A stretch of 64,000 nucleotides of DNA from Ixodes scapularis (GCF_016920785.2 NW_024609837.1:37627543-37691542), one strand, 5' to 3'; numbered from the stretch's first letter, positions 1 through 12,986 are shown. A program made the numbers and translations. The notes: generated by a model from the letters alone, not told the origin.

Positions 1-60
1 TATGAAAGTAGGAAAGCTACGTGCCACTCTTGCGTATTCTAATTGCAAAGAGTAGAGAGC

Positions 61-94
<34 letters not shown>
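61..94. repeat. ATT trinucleotide microsatellite
   Basis: About ten uninterrupted TTA units. Confidence 0.95.
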
Positions 95-541
95 GCTTAA
101 GACAGCCGAGAAGTCACTACTGCATAGCAGTATGCATATTTAGTTTCTTTTTTTTTAATATAACTGCTCTTGTCTACTTCAAGTACTGGCTACAAATATA
201 GCATAGGAATGTGTAAGAATTGTGACGAATAATTAAAACTATATATGAGCATATCGCAAGTAGTTAGGTCTCTTATATTTACTTCAGACTCCCGAGTGAT
301 CGAGCGCTGCACTTTGTAACATTGTCCTAAATGAATATTCCGTTTTTATTATTGCGTTCTTGTTTTCAAAACGTATTTTCATTAGAGATAATCTTTTCTT
401 TTTATACTTATGCAGATCAATAATAATTGAATATATAAAGTAATCGTCCAATTAAACTCTCCTGATATGTAGATTGCTTACATTTATTTTGTATGTGGTT
501 GATATAAACAATATAGCAAAATCTCTTGCCATTCAAGTGAG

Positions 542-641
<100 letters not shown>

Positions 642-2710
642 CTCGCTTAACTCCATGCTAAAATGTGACAGTCAATGCATTGATAAAAACTAAAAAGCCT
701 GAATCCTGCCATTTTAAAATATTAATTCCAGCAAACGAACGTGAACATTGTGAATTCTTGAAGCATGCTTAAAATTTGACGCAACCGTAACACAATTGTT
801 GAGGTATTACCTCTTTCTGGGAAAAATGTGTGACCTCAGAATAATACAAATATTGCGATAAAACGTTTTCTCGCCGCTGCCTCTATCGAAGCAAACCGTA
901 TCGGTAAAAGACAAAAACGCTAATAGCCAATCTTATTGCTATTGAAGATGTGTCGAACAACATTTTCGTCACCCCTGCCGTAAAGTAACGCTCTCTGGTA
1001 TAAAATAGATTTCAACACCTTGAACATCGAAAGTATCACACGAGTCCGTGTTGCTAAAGTGCGCGCTCAAAAACAAAGAGAACAGGCATAAATATTCTAA
1101 AACAGCTGGAAATCCCGTTGTGTTTTTTTTTTAGCGTAAACTATTCAACATGAACGCATACCATTTTGTGTGGATAAATGTTTTGTTTTCAGCTAAACCA
1201 CTATACGCCCACTTTACGGATACAAAAATATAAAGAATTACCAAAAACAAATGAAAAGAAACACGCCACTAACAACTTTTCCTTCCAACATAACATGCAT
1301 AGATTAAAAAAGAAATCCTCCTTTTTCTCTCACCCAGCGGCACTAAAAGGTACCACGAGGTCGATATTAAACAAAATATTTACAAAAAAGAAATAAAAGG
1401 GAAACTAAGGAAGCGAGACAATACATTTTTCGTGAAGCTTGCCTCAACTACTCTAAGAGTATGATACAGAAATTTAAAAAAAAAAGGCAAAACAGAAAAA
1501 AAAAAATAAAAAAAAATCGTGCACAACAAGGCCGAGGAAAAAAATAAGAGAGCGAGAGTGTGTGTTTTGGGCTAGACAAACGCACCTTTCGGAAAGTCTG
1601 TTCTCCACGAGCACCAGGCCTACCAATCAACCGTGGTTGGCATGAACCAAAGTTATAGCGACCTAAATGCTTCTCTCTTCTACCTTTCCGCTTAATAATA
1701 TCCGCATTTTGTTTTTTATTGCCACTCTTGAAAGTTTGATCAAAAGTAAGCTCTACGCAGTTCTCACACCAGATGGAAGCAAGTAAAGGCTTTAACGCAC
1801 ACGCCTACACCTTGCCAGAAGTTAGGCACGAGACTGGGATATTTACAAGTATGTACCAACAAGCTCAACTCTTAACCGTTACTCTGTAGGAATCCAGGAC
1901 TAGTTAAATGGAATCAATGCTTTAGTGCCGAAGTATATTTAGGAAGTTGATTAGTTTATCTTTGGCCCAGCAATATGAACCAGGTCCATTCTCGGCACAC
2001 GGTTCGTTCATCAAGATTTTGCCATTCATTTTAGCTCATCGTCGGGAATTTAGATGCCAAGTTATCTCGTGTTTAAGGTGAACAGGGGACAAAAAAGGAA
2101 AAAAAAAAGAGGGACGGTAGTTACACAGCAGATTACTAACCTGAAACTTTCTGTGAACGAAACACTAGAAAGCATCAATATTGCACGTTTAGAACAAGGG
2201 TGTCAAATATGGACGAAATAAAATGTGGAAGAAATAAAAGAATACAGATATTGAAAATGAGTCTGGGAATAAAGGAGATAGAGGTCTGACTAACACAGTA
2301 AGAACATACCAGCTGCTTAGTCCGCTGTTTAGTCTGACATCTAAAATGAAGGCACCAGAGTGAAGAGAAGAAAGCAAAACGCTAAAAAGGGTCCAATGTA
2401 TAAACGAATGAAGATAAATTATCGAACAGGACAGGGATACATAGAAAGAAAGAGTGTGAGGGAGAAAAGAAAGGAGGGAGAGAGAGATGGGAATGAGCGG
2501 AGAGCGTCGTTCCATCTTCCCCTGCCTACCTTCTGCGAAGGCTCACACCTACCATTTACGGAAGGGGCTGGGTCCTTCGAGCGTGAGATAGATATAGGCC
2601 TAGTTTCCGTGTCGCTAGCATGCTCGTGATAATGGGCCCAGGCAAAAGGGCGCGGCCGGCTTTTGAACGGCGACCACGATCCGCCCTTCTTCACCGCGGT
2701 GGTCAATTGC

Positions 2711-2732
2711 ACCCCCCCCCCCCCCCCCCCCC
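2711..2732. repeat. Poly-C homopolymer tract
   Basis: An unbroken run of about 22 C. It is one of about ten long C or G tracts scattered through the window. Confidence 0.95.
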
Positions 2733-3029
2733 CTTCCCGCCTTTATCCACGCTGTCCGCAGCACACCCGGTTGTCTGAGAACCCTGCTGGATAACGAAAT
2801 GTCCCCGGTCCTTGACCTGCGCGAATCTCATTACAGATAGCCACAGATGGCAATTCTGAGTCTAGAGATCCGGTGTCCGTGCTTTCTGCGTTGACTAACC
2901 TTTAAGAAAACGCGTACCCTGCACTTTTAGCGCGTGCTGCAAAAAGCAAGCGTGGTAGTTCCAAGAGATATCATAGATCGCTTTGAGTGCCAAAATGGAA
3001 ATTCTGAATTATTCGTTTTTCGTAATGTG

Positions 3030-3931
3030 TTAAAGGAGCGGTGCAATGATTTTAACACTGAACGAATGTGCAGCTAGTATTTTTTATATTGTTTACTTCG
3101 GCATAAGTAAGAGAAAAAGTGCCACCATACCCCGAAATACCTCTATTTCGCTGCGTAATCGTAAAATAAAAAACGCTTTTTTTTTCCCAACCTCCGGCCA
3201 CATGGTGGCCGCAAATGGAACCTGTGGTGTGATGTCATTCGGAGTGTTTTTTGTAAGTGATAGTGTTAGGCAATTGTAAGCTTGATTTAAGGTTAAGTTT
3301 AAAAAAATCTTGTTGTTTAGGCATGCAGAAACGCTTCAAAAGAATAATATTACCGCTAAAAAGGTGTGAATTATTTGTGGCGCCACCTACCGCAAGTCAA
3401 CAAAACCTGCCGTCGCCGTCATCCGTCGACGCCCTAAGCGCCTACGGCGGCTACAAGAGCAACTCGGACGTTTTGTCTTTCCCTCGCTCGACTGAGTGCG
3501 TTGGTCGTGGTCCGTAGTATCGTGGTATCGTTATTGTTCCTGGTGTCTCGACCTCGACTTCGACTTCGACTGCCCGCCGCGTCGCAAGCATCTTACGCTC
3601 GACGTCGCTCAGGCCGTCCGCCCATGCCGCCATGTTGGCCGGGAATCGGCGGGAGAGCGGCGAGCCTGGCGAGCCGGCGAGCGCTGGGGAAACGGAAGCC
3701 AGAAGAACCCAACCGGAAACCAACGCCACTCCGAATGACGTCACAGGCGAAGCTGGTGCCGCTTCAATGTTGAGTTGAGGGGTGCCAGAGATACCATTTT
3801 TTTTCTTTTTTTTAATGAAAACTAGGGCAAGCAGGAAAGAATAGTTTTCGGTCCTTCGTTTTATATGCGGCCGGGATCAATTCCCGCAACTAATTAGCCA
3901 AAGTCCGCAAATTGTTGCACCGTCCCTTTAA
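3030..3931. mobile_element. TTAA-flanked non-autonomous DNA element
   Basis: About 900 bp bounded by TTAA at both ends (3030-3033 and 3928-3931). The ends are inverted repeats of roughly 20 bp: the left reads AGGAGCGGTGCAATGATTT and the right, reverse-complemented, AGGGACGGTGCAACAATTT. TTAA target duplications are the hallmark of piggyBac-type transposition, so this is most simply a piggyBac-related non-autonomous element. The interior is GC-rich at 3400-3770 and encodes nothing I recognise. The shorter element at 33660-34110 has the same TTAA plus AGGGA terminal design but different interior sequence. Confidence 0.65.
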
Positions 3932-4400
3932 GCAATAGCGATGATTAACCGTGCTTCTGCAATTGGGGAATGTCCGCTAGTGATAGATACAAAAGTTTCA
4001 AGAACGACAAAGGTATGAGGTTGCACATGACGTTAAGATTTTTCGGCACATCTGCAAGTGCGAGTTTCACAGTGCTCTTTGAATACCCTTCCCCCCCCCC
4101 CCCCCCGCCCCCCAAAAAAAAAAAAAAACTATGCCATGTGTCAGTGTAGCAGTGCTGTGCCCGTTACCGAAAATAAGTAAAGAAATAACGATACTCGTTA
4201 ACTTGGAAAAAGCTGACGCGTTACCGAGCTCCGTTACCATTTCTCAAATGTAACGAAATACCAGTGTCGTTACTTGCCATGACTAACAGACGTTAATTTT
4301 ACGTTAGAGTTTCCTTGGGTTTCACTGTTAATATATGACAGCTGTTTGTAATAAACCGCCTTATAAACTTCTGCAACATTACACTTGTTCAGAATGAATA
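3932..4400. other. Intergenic, C/A tract and GTTAC-rich block
   Basis: Contains a C run followed directly by an A run (about 4090-4130). It is followed by a block with many GTTAC/GTAAC words in both orientations (4160-4290), of the sort found in short foldback elements. No gene is seen. Confidence 0.5.
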
Positions 4401-4401
4401 T

Positions 4402-4460
4402 TTGTTTATTTATTTATTTGAACTCTGCATCGCCGCAGCATTACAGCAGAGGAGTGGGGT
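4402..4460 (-). repeat. LINE-type 3' tail remnant
   Basis: A TTTA tandem tail is followed by a GC-containing segment ending in CATTACAGCAGAGGAGTG. The same arrangement, with almost the same words, recurs at 25103-25162, and a diverged form occurs near 61033-61073. A repeated TAAA tail attached to a conserved 3' segment is typical of LINE 3' ends, read here on the minus strand. No coding sequence is attached. Confidence 0.5.
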
Positions 4461-4881
4461 AACCATCACATTTATACTTTCGAAACTCGCACGAACAGCA
4501 CAAGCCAGTAACCAACAATATAAATAAGCAATTCAAAGAAAATTTCAAAATTTCAATCACGCGAATTGTACTAACAAAGAAATTCACATTGCATTGATCA
4601 GGTTAATGAAAGATTCACTGCCGGCAGGATGTGTAATGTACATCCTCGAACACGTGACGCTTCGCGAGCGGGATTCGGCCAACTGTAGTGTATATTCTCA
4701 ACGCGTTTAGCTAGACCATGCTTGTTTGTCTGGGCTCGCCAGAATGTGTAATTTATATCCTCGAACACCTTCGCGAGCGCGATTCGGAGAACCGAACCTT
4801 GCCTATAGCACATGCTTGGGAAGAAGAAACCGCTCTGAAAAGAACGACCGGATGCACGCCACCTAACAGACGCAAAATATA

Positions 4882-5602
4882 CCGGGTGATTCAAGGAGAC
4901 GTCAGGCTCTTTAAATCGACCGGAAAATTCGGTTTCTTAGCCTATCGCGCTACGACTTTCTGCAGCGTTGCCCACAGATGGTGCTTTGTTTTTTCTGTAA
5001 AATTTGCAAAGAGCGAACTTACCTGAGAAAAAAGTAAAGAAAGAAAAAGGCTTAGCTCCTATGGAAACGCAGCGACGCCACCGGTCTGCAAACAACACGG
5101 CGCCGTTTCACACGGGAGACAAGAGATGGCGCAAGCGGTCGCGACGCCAACTGCCGCATACGAACGAGCAGACGACACCGAGAGTCGGCGTATTTAACAG
5201 ACAAGGAACTGCAGTTCCTTGTTGTTACCGCGCCTGTTTTTGCTTCTGCGACTGTCGCCGCCCGCGGAACGCGCTCCGCTTTTGAGTCGAAAAGATTGTC
5301 TGCCAAAGACGCTGGCTCTCGGCGCCGTATGCTCGTTCGTTGGTGGCGTTCGTTGCGCCATCTCTTGTCTACCGTGCGAAACGGCGCCGTGCTGCTTGAA
5401 GACCGGTGGCGTCGCTGCATTTCCATAGGAGCTAAGCCTTTTTCTGTCTACTTTTTCCTCAGGTAAGTTCGCTCTTTGCATATTTTAGAAAAAGAAAATG
5501 CACCATCTGTAGGCAACGCTGCACAAAGTCGTAGCGCGATAGGTTAAGAAACCGAATTTGGCGGTCGATTTAAAGAGCCTGCCGTCTCCTTCAATCACCC
5601 GG
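4882..5602. mobile_element. Long foldback (inverted-repeat) element
   Basis: The two halves are near reverse complements over about 250 bp each, 4882-5130 and 5345-5602. The ends read CCGGGTGATT and AATCACCCGG and are flanked by TA, as in Tc1/mariner-type miniature elements. The centre contains a 22-bp perfect palindrome around 5201-5222. The short open frames here are reflections of the arms, not genes. A single arm of the same family lies at 6010-6239. Confidence 0.75.
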
Positions 5603-6009
5603 TACATCTACGTCTTTATATATTCAATTTAATTTGGCAAAATGGACGTCCTTCTATTCCTTCATAAACCACCGTCGAGTTCCCAATTAAAGGGCAACTC
5701 CGCTTCATTTTTGGTTTTGACAAAAAAAAATGCAGTCCTCTTCACTATCGCCTAGGAAGACAGACAACACGTGAGATATTACGACGTAGTTCTGTGTAAA
5801 TGTTTTTTCAACGGTCCGGCAATCTTTGCAACTCGCCAATTTGCCGAAATCGGCTGACTCAAGCCGGCGATTTTAGGCGCAATTAACAGCGCAGTCAAGA
5901 CTACGGCATGGGCGTAGCCAGCATTGAGGTCAACGTCATCACCATTGCCCCCTTTTGCTTGTTTCTACTTTTCCGGGTGAGCGTAGCGCATGTTAGGTCA
6001 CTCTATATA

Positions 6010-6239
6010 CAGGGTGAAACAAGGAGATACCAGGCTCTTTAAATCGACCGGAAAATTCGGTTTCTTACCCTATCGCGCTACGACTTTGTGCAGCACTGCC
6101 CACAGATGGTGCTTTTTTTTTTTTTTTTTGTAAAATTTGCGAAGAGCGAACTTGCCTGGGGAAAAAGTAGAAAAAAAAGCTTAGCTACCATGGAAACGCA
6201 GCCACGCCACCGGTCTGCAAACAACACGGCGCCGTTCGA
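6010..6239. mobile_element. Solo arm of the 4882-5602 foldback family
   Basis: Starts with TA then CAGGGTG and tracks the left arm of the 4882-5602 element with few differences as far as the segment ending CGCCGTTCGAC. It then stops abruptly, with no second arm following. A T-run replaces the shorter T-stretch of the other copy. It is a truncated or recombined copy. Confidence 0.7.
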
Positions 6240-6524
6240 CGAGGCAGCATTCTATTTTGCCCCCACAGGTGTGTTGATCATCCAAAATTCTGGGGTGGAC
6301 CGATGGTTTGACATTGCAGAAGACATAAAAATGAGTGATTAAGCTCCTCGAGCTCAGTGGACCCCTGATACCCCATGGCACCACAGGTCTCTTCAGCTCC
6401 TTTGTGTTGTGCTACCTTTTTCAATGCACTGAATGCACCTTCTTTACATTGAAGGAGCTATCCCCGCTGTTTACAGCGGCTTTGAGGAGCGATCGTATTC
6501 CCAACAGAGGCGACTGAGAGTTTC

Positions 6525-6666
6525 AGGGAACATTTTTGCACATCCGATACGGTACGACGGGCCCTCCGGTACGGACTGCGCATGTGCGAGACTTCTGTGG
6601 AAGCGCATGCGCAGTGGGTACCGGAGGAGCCACCGTACCGTATGAGATGTGCAAAAACGGTTTCCT
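6525..6666. mobile_element. Small foldback element
   Basis: About 55-bp imperfect arms (about 6528-6583 and 6605-6662) share TTTTGCACATC, ACGGTACG and CTCCGGTAC, read inverted on the right. The loop carries GCGCATG words. This is a miniature inverted-repeat insertion of unknown family; I could not define a target duplication. Confidence 0.55.
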
Positions 6667-9440
6667 AAAACTACCTAGTACCAGGGTTACGTAAACAAAT
6701 TTGAAACAATATCTTTTTTATATAGCGCTACCAGGACCTTAGGCAGACGGCCTCGAAAATATTATATTTGCATTCCTCGTTGATACGTTTGATCCGCCCT
6801 AATGAACAGTTGCTATACCTCTTCCTTTCTTAATAAGGACAGTGTTTTTATTCTTGCAAATATGGTCAAGGTGCAAGCGTTGTTGGAATATTTATTTGTG
6901 AACGTATTTACTTGCTCAAGTAGCTGACTGTTCAAGCTTAGTGGAAGAGCCCTCTTGTTTCCAGTGTCAACGATTACACGGCCCGGAAAGCAAGAGCTAA
7001 TCAGATCATGCATCAATAACACTATTTGTGGGAGTATCTTCATCGATGTCTGCTACAGTATTTCATGAAAAGAGCAGTCAAGGCAATTCCCAACTGTGAT
7101 CATGGTATATGCAAACTTTACTCAAAGTGTGCATGTTTGGGCTCCCATTGCACGAAAACAAAATTTGTGAACATTCTCGAAATATCCGAGAACAATCGCA
7201 CATTGTCTTCTTTTGTTTTCACAAACGACATGACAGGAACAACTACAAAGATTTTCCTTCGCCTAATGAGCACAGTTTGTTTCGTCTTTGTTTCGCCCGG
7301 ATGCGAGAAGTGCTCATTATCACGCCGGTACCGAATTCCGCGTTACCCTTTCTGTGTTGACGACGTGTTCTGGAGTACATTAACACCGCCGTGCTGAAAA
7401 CGGCTCCCAAAAACAATTCTAACGCGGCGCACAAAGACTGGGGCTCAGATTGCAAACAATCTTTTTGTCGTCGTCGCACCCGTCCAAGTTATTTTTTTTC
7501 CTGCTTCCATCTTGTATACTTAACCTAAACCGTCATTTCGGAAGTTTGCGCAACCCTCTTTCCGCATAGTCAACATTCTAGTTTCCATAAAAAGATAATG
7601 CAAAAAAGAAACGTAATCAATCCAGTGAAGCAGTATCTCGGGATTTTCATGCTTGTGAGATGAAGACGCTAAAAGATATACTCACAAAAAAAATTAGCAA
7701 CGCACAATTTAGTAGGAGCATAAATACTTCGCTTTCAAGTCATTGCAAACATGAGTTTTCTTTAGTCTCTTCGGCATCCTTCATTCCACATCGTTCGCGA
7801 AGTAATCTAAGGATACATCTTTTCTTATTGTGTTTTGCGGGTTTACGTTTTAATCCTTCACCCTATGCGTTCTGAAATGCAGGCTATTCACGGCGACGCA
7901 GAAGTCACGCCACCAAAGCCTCTTAAACCTCGCCACAGCATCGCATACCTGATTTCGCTGCACGTCCAAATCAACTTCCTCCGGATCTTTTCTTTTTTCT
8001 CTTCGCCCGTTTACATTCCTTACTTTTCTTGCCGTCGCCTTATTCTGGTGGGTGCCGTATCTGATCATTTGCCTCTTCCGTTTTCGACAATGCCGTTGTT
8101 TGAACGTACGCTGTCTGCGTTCCTCGCTAAAACAAGGAGTATATAAAAAGGCGTGCGCAAATTAAAGACACCATAGTTGAACGTGCCGAGTGCTTCACAA
8201 GTGAAGAAAATAAGAAATAGGAAAAGGACCAGACACAAATGCAACCTGGTTAGATAAAGGCGAGAAAACGTAGGGTCATGACTAATTCCAGTTTAACATT
8301 AATGATGTCGGAATTAAAACTAGGCGAGTGCTGCGGCAATACCGCATAAATGTTTGTACAATATTTATAGCTTCTTGAAATGCAGTTCAGATGTAAATCC
8401 CACATAAGCTAGCGCTGGCTTCTGCTGGAGACTGGTTATTTGGGCGAAGGCTGTCCATTGCGGCACGTTTAATAGATGACCAGTTTACTCCAAGCAGCAA
8501 ACGTGCAACAAAATTCCAACAAGTTTACACACCAAAGACGCCACCGCGGTGACGCGAAAACGAGCTCGAGAGAAAGAGAAAGAGAGAAAAAGAAAGATAA
8601 AGGAACTCTTCTTTTTTTTTTTTTTTGTTATTCGTTGTTGCTGTCCGATGACACCGTAGTCCGGTGATAATCTTCTGTAGTTTGTATCACCGGACTACGA
8701 CTACGAGGTCTGGATAAAATTTATGACACAGTATATCTCATAATGCAATCTAAATTTTCTAAAAAGAATAATTTATGAAAACCAAGCAAACTAGTTGTAT
8801 TACCGTCTGCATGGGCTTTTACACACCTACAGATTGTGTTAAAGTATCTATTAAATATCTGAGAAATAAAACAGTAACTTTTCGTATAAATTGAACTAGC
8901 GGCCATCGTTTTCTTGTTTCTGTTGCTCAGTGTCATTGCTTTTGCAATCAATTTTTTTCTGCCCTCTTTATCGCAAGTCTGAGGTTGAGAATAGAAAGAA
9001 TACGTTAGTCTTATTTTTTGGTTTCTTTTTGGTGTCTGCGCAGTTATACCGGGGTACGAAAAAAACTTTAACTAAAGGCTTCCGAACGAGAGAAGCAGAG
9101 TATTTTCCCGAGAGTTTTGGCATAACTCGCGTCTCCGGCGACGTTTCCTTTGTCAAAGTTTCGCGTATCGAGTCCCACTAAGAGCACCGCCTGGCTTCGC
9201 ACCCATTGCACGTTTCCGGCTCCACATGCTCGCGAGCAACATTTTTAGACAAAGGAACAAACCCTCATGCACCGAACAACTAGAAACACGAGAATAAATA
9301 AAAATGCTGCAACACGCGCTAAGGATTGAGAGCAAAGCAGGATGACACTAGAGACGTGCACGTGCAAATATAAAAGAGAATGCGACCATGATGAACGCCC
9401 GAGTAAAGGTTTTTTTTTTGGTTGTTTTTTTTTGAGCACC
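6667..9440. other. Intergenic DNA, no gene recognised
   Basis: No recognisable coding domain. The open frames are short and compositionally plain. The only structured item I see is a 15-bp perfect hairpin at 8655-8699, listed separately. Confidence 0.6.
8655..8699. repeat. Perfect 15-bp hairpin
   Basis: CGTAGTCCGGTGATA is followed after 15 nt by its exact reverse complement. It lies outside any recognised element. Confidence 0.85.
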
Positions 9441-9444
9441 TATG

Positions 9445-9590
9445 TCAGTGTTTGTTTACGCGCTTGCGTGCGTTTGTGTGTGTTTGCGCATCCGTGTACG
9501 CCTGTGTGTATGCCCGCGTGTGTGTCTGTCTTTTGTTCGTGTGCGTCCCTGTATGTGTGCGTGTGCGTCTCTGTGTGTGCTTGAGCCTGT
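9445..9590. repeat. Imperfect GT-rich repeat
   Basis: About 145 bp dominated by GTGT and GCGT words interrupted by CC and CAT. Cys/Val-rich frames on one strand and Thr/His-rich frames on the other come from the repeat. Confidence 0.85.
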
Positions 9591-11429
9591 ATTTTTGTAA
9601 GCACGTACAAACTCATGACCGGGCTTAAAGGAAAACACACAGACAGGCACAAACACATCGCTCAGATACATGCAATTACGCTGTCAGGACTGGAAAAGTA
9701 TAAGGATGTTTGCCTCTTCAGTTTAGGTTCACGCAGCATAACATTCTTCAATGGCAGTATATTCTATTGTTCTGATACATACTAAGATCAAAATTAGGGC
9801 AGTGAAAGAGCCACAATAAAGGTATAAGAAGATGGGAAATGACGCCGAAACGGAAAAAAGTACCACACCTCTCTTTCGTATTGAAACACAGCTTCTGGGG
9901 AAGGTATTTCTCTTCCGGCCGAATTGTCTGGGCAACCCCTATCGCTGGAGCACTCAAATACGGCGACAGCCGAGCTGGAATCACAGTAAGTGACCATCCA
10001 ACAAGAAAGCCTACTTTTTTAGCCGCCGACGTGCATATTGTGTGAGATCTTGGGCCCTAATATAAACAGCGGGACCTAGAGAGACCCAGGGGCCGTGACA
10101 TTGCCGCCTGCGGCGATTGGTCGGCGATGCGGAGTTGGCCAATCGCAGCAAATGGCGATGACCTGGTCCCTTGGTCCCACTTCGTCCCGCCGTGAAGAAT
10201 AAGGCCCCGGTCCACGACGGCCTCGGATAGTGTTCCAGCGGATAAGACCCCTGAACCTAGAAGGTTTCATAAAACTCACTATAAAGGCCATCCGCTTAGC
10301 TAAGCACTACGGATTATGGCGTACCATCGGCAAATGGCTGGCGATGATCTTTTGGATATTGGACAAAGAGTGGCGATTCATCGGTCAATGTTAAGCCGAT
10401 GGCTGATGATGGCCAGTGATCATTGGCCAATGGCTGGAAAGCGGCCAGGCATCGGTCAGCCATTAAGCAAATCTGAATGACCTAAGTGTGTGTTTTTTTT
10501 GCAAGAAAGTAAGCAGTTTTGTTTCTTGGAACCAAGAAAGGCGGGAAGCCCAAGAGGTACTACCTTCGCAACATATCAGCACTGTACTAAATGATTCTCA
10601 TTGCATTTTGTATTTTATGTTGTTCTGTATACGTGTTTTACTTTTTCTCTCACTTTCCTTCGTTGCCTACTCTTTATTTTTTCCTCGTTTATTTTAGGAT
10701 AAATATACCTTCTCATTTCCATCTTTTTTAGATATCAGCCAGAATTCCTATAATACATCTTTCTTTTACACTCCCCAACTGCCCCAATTAGCACCATAGC
10801 CACACCTTCTAATGACGATTAGCAAAAACAAGACAAAATTATATCGATGCTTTAAGCATGGCACTCCGTATGGGCCAAGTATTTACAAAAAAAAGAAGAC
10901 ACCAATCCACACTGTGAAGGTGGTCGGACAGCGAAGCTGTGGTATCACCTGCAGCGATTGCCCACTACACTATATACTCGTTTTATGGTAAACGCCACCA
11001 GGTGGTTCTCTAGCCTTTGACGTCCCAGAGAACTTCTGCTTTATAAAAATAATGAAAGAAGGACACCTTCATTACCACCGCTGCTTGAAATGTAGATGAG
11101 TCGTTTAACCATTAATTTTCCAGGTGAACGCCAAAAGAAAGGAGCACGAGGTCTGTAAAAATGTTTCAAGTATTCTTGTAAAGCAACTTGCCTCCTCCAA
11201 GATATAGTACTTTTCAGTCGAAGGCGCTGGTTAAATCTCCAACTTTGTTGTCCGTGAAGCATTTATGCTTTCTTGCACTGGTGACATAAGCAAGCTAAAC
11301 AGGCTTGCAAAAAAGGTGCGGCCGGAAGCCGCTTGGGACGCAAGCGGCAATTTATGCCTGTAAACTGGAAAATGGTGCATACCAAAAGATTTACGAAAGA
11401 AAAGTTAATGCTCTGAATCGACACTCTTT

Positions 11430-11464
<35 letters not shown>

Positions 11465-12262
11465 CAAACTTTGTACGCTACCGTTGCCGCGGTAGCTTAT
11501 GCAACCTCAATCTTTACCGTGAAACTTATGCGGGGAGCGCTACGTGCTTATCATCTGTGACGTGGTTTTGACACTTGTCTTGTGGTCTCATTATTAAAAC
11601 AAGCGTCAAAACCATGTGATAAGAGATATGGTGCGCGCGCTGGTTTTCTGTCGACAATTTCATTTGTCAGCTGCTGTTCTGTCGACTGACACAAAAAAAA
11701 AAAACGACCAACGAGTCATAACAGCTTCGCTATAAAAACCCACCATATCAGCTGTGATGAATCGTTTCCACTACTTTGTTTCAGTAAACGCATCGGCAAT
11801 TGCCTATCTCTGTTGATTACGAAAACACGTGCCGCAGTGGCGGACGACCATACGGCAAACACTGGAACTCCAGTAAACATTCTGCGGCCTTACTATAGCA
11901 TGTCGCAAATCTTTTTGATGTGAGTGGAAAAAAGTTAGGCCTAAAAATCCTTTTTTCCTTATGCGCTGAAAAAAAAGGCACAGATTACACGGTGATAATC
12001 CAGTATGACACAACATAAGACAGAAAAATGTCAAGGCTTCTTTGAGATAAAACACTTGAAAGCAGAAGCAGCGTCGGCCAAAGAGTTTTTGCCGTTTTGC
12101 TCACTGTGAATTAGGAAAAAAAAGTTTTTTCACGTTTAAATGTTGTTTTCTAATATCTACTCTCGTAAAGTTTGAATACGATAAAAGCACCAGTTAAAGA
12201 CACCTTAATAAAGGGTTTCAATGCACTCCGTCGGTTTGGTTTATTTATACAAATATTTTCTT
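9591..12262. other. Intergenic DNA with short degenerate repeats
   Basis: No gene recognised. At 10310-10465 there are repeated CATCGGC/ATGGCTG/TGGCCA words, including a small TGGCCA-bounded hairpin. A TA microsatellite lies at 11432-11462. Confidence 0.55.
11432..11462. repeat. TA microsatellite
   Basis: About 15 uninterrupted AT units. Confidence 0.95.
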
Positions 12263-12461
12263 GAGCGCAGCTCTTAGGCGTCCGATTCCGGCTTGAGCGG
12301 CGTTGCCATCGCCGTCGTCATCGGCGTAACCGTGAGCTCACGTGACCCCCCGCCCCCCCTCCGGTTTCATGTGACCCCCACTGAGGTCACGTGACCTCCA
12401 TAAAAGGGGGGTATTCCCTCCCCTCAGTACCCTTCCATCCTCCTCCTCAAGAGCTGCGCTC
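12263..12461. mobile_element. GAGCGCAGCTCTT-ended miniature element, copy 1
   Basis: Begins GAGCGCAGCTCTT and ends with its exact reverse complement, AAGAGCTGCGCTC. After the left end comes a TAGGCG, TTGAGCGG and GCCGTCG-rich stretch, then CACGTGACC repeats. The same order of landmarks is seen at 59827-60127, so this is a repeat family with 13-bp terminal inverted repeats. It is not coding. Confidence 0.7.
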
Positions 12462-12716
12462 TAATTCGGCGTTAAAGGGAGTTCTAAACGGCTTTCATAT
12501 TTGTTTTTCGCCAAAATAGCGTTCAGAACAACCCTATAATAAAGAATGAAAAAAAACACAAAAAAACATCAACAGGAAACTGCCTAATTTATCGGGGAGT
12601 CACGTTTTCTCTCTCCTTCATTTACTCAATCTTGTTTTCTATCTCCTGTACTGTTTTACCGTTTTTCTTTTTACTTTTAGAACAACGAGATGCCAGACTT
12701 AATAACGGTTCGAGCC

Positions 12717-12725
12717 TGACCGCCC
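12717..12725. repeat. Left copy of 9-bp target duplication (TGACCGCCC)
   Basis: The identical 9-mer lies at 20258-20266, immediately outside the second 17-bp repeat array. Neither flanking base extends the match, so the duplication is exactly 9 bp, the usual size for Mutator-like elements. Confidence 0.65.
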
Positions 12726-12730
12726 GATTC

Positions 12731-12986
12731 CGAGTCAAGAGGTCCAACGCGTCAAGAGGTCCAACGAGTCAAGAGGTCCAATATTGGACCTCTTGACTCG
12801 TTGGACCTCTTGACGCGTTGGACCTCTTGACTCGCCGTGGATCTCTTGACTCGTTGGACCTCTTGACGCGTTGGACCTCTTGACCCATATTGGACCTCTT
12901 GACTCGTGCCTGAATGTACGTGTCAAGAGGTCCAACGCGTCAAGATGTCCAATACTGGATATCTTGCCTCGTTGCATCTCTTGGTG
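12731..12986. repeat. Left array of the 17-bp repeat, with a 104-bp perfect palindrome
   Basis: Three antisense units (GTCAAGAGGTCCAA with CG spacers) run straight into sense units (TTGGACCTCTTGAC plus GCG or TCG). After about six or seven sense units it turns back to antisense units, which decay by about 12986. Positions 12731-12834 form a perfect palindrome with 52-bp arms and no loop, centred on CCAATATTGG. Cys-free frames rich in RGPT/RQEVQ read through the array are artefacts of the repeat. Confidence 0.9.

Noticed and set aside
5004..5481. Several 90-120-codon frames on both strands with the same peptide pieces
   Set aside because: They translate the two arms of the foldback element.
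9342..9671. Several overlapping Cys/Val-rich and Thr/His-rich frames
   Set aside because: All read through the GT-rich repeat; no independent coding signal.
10395..10450. CTGATGA followed by a TGGCCA hairpin as a hammerhead
   Set aside because: GAAA does not directly follow the hairpin; the segment is part of a degenerate CATCGGC/TGGC repeat.
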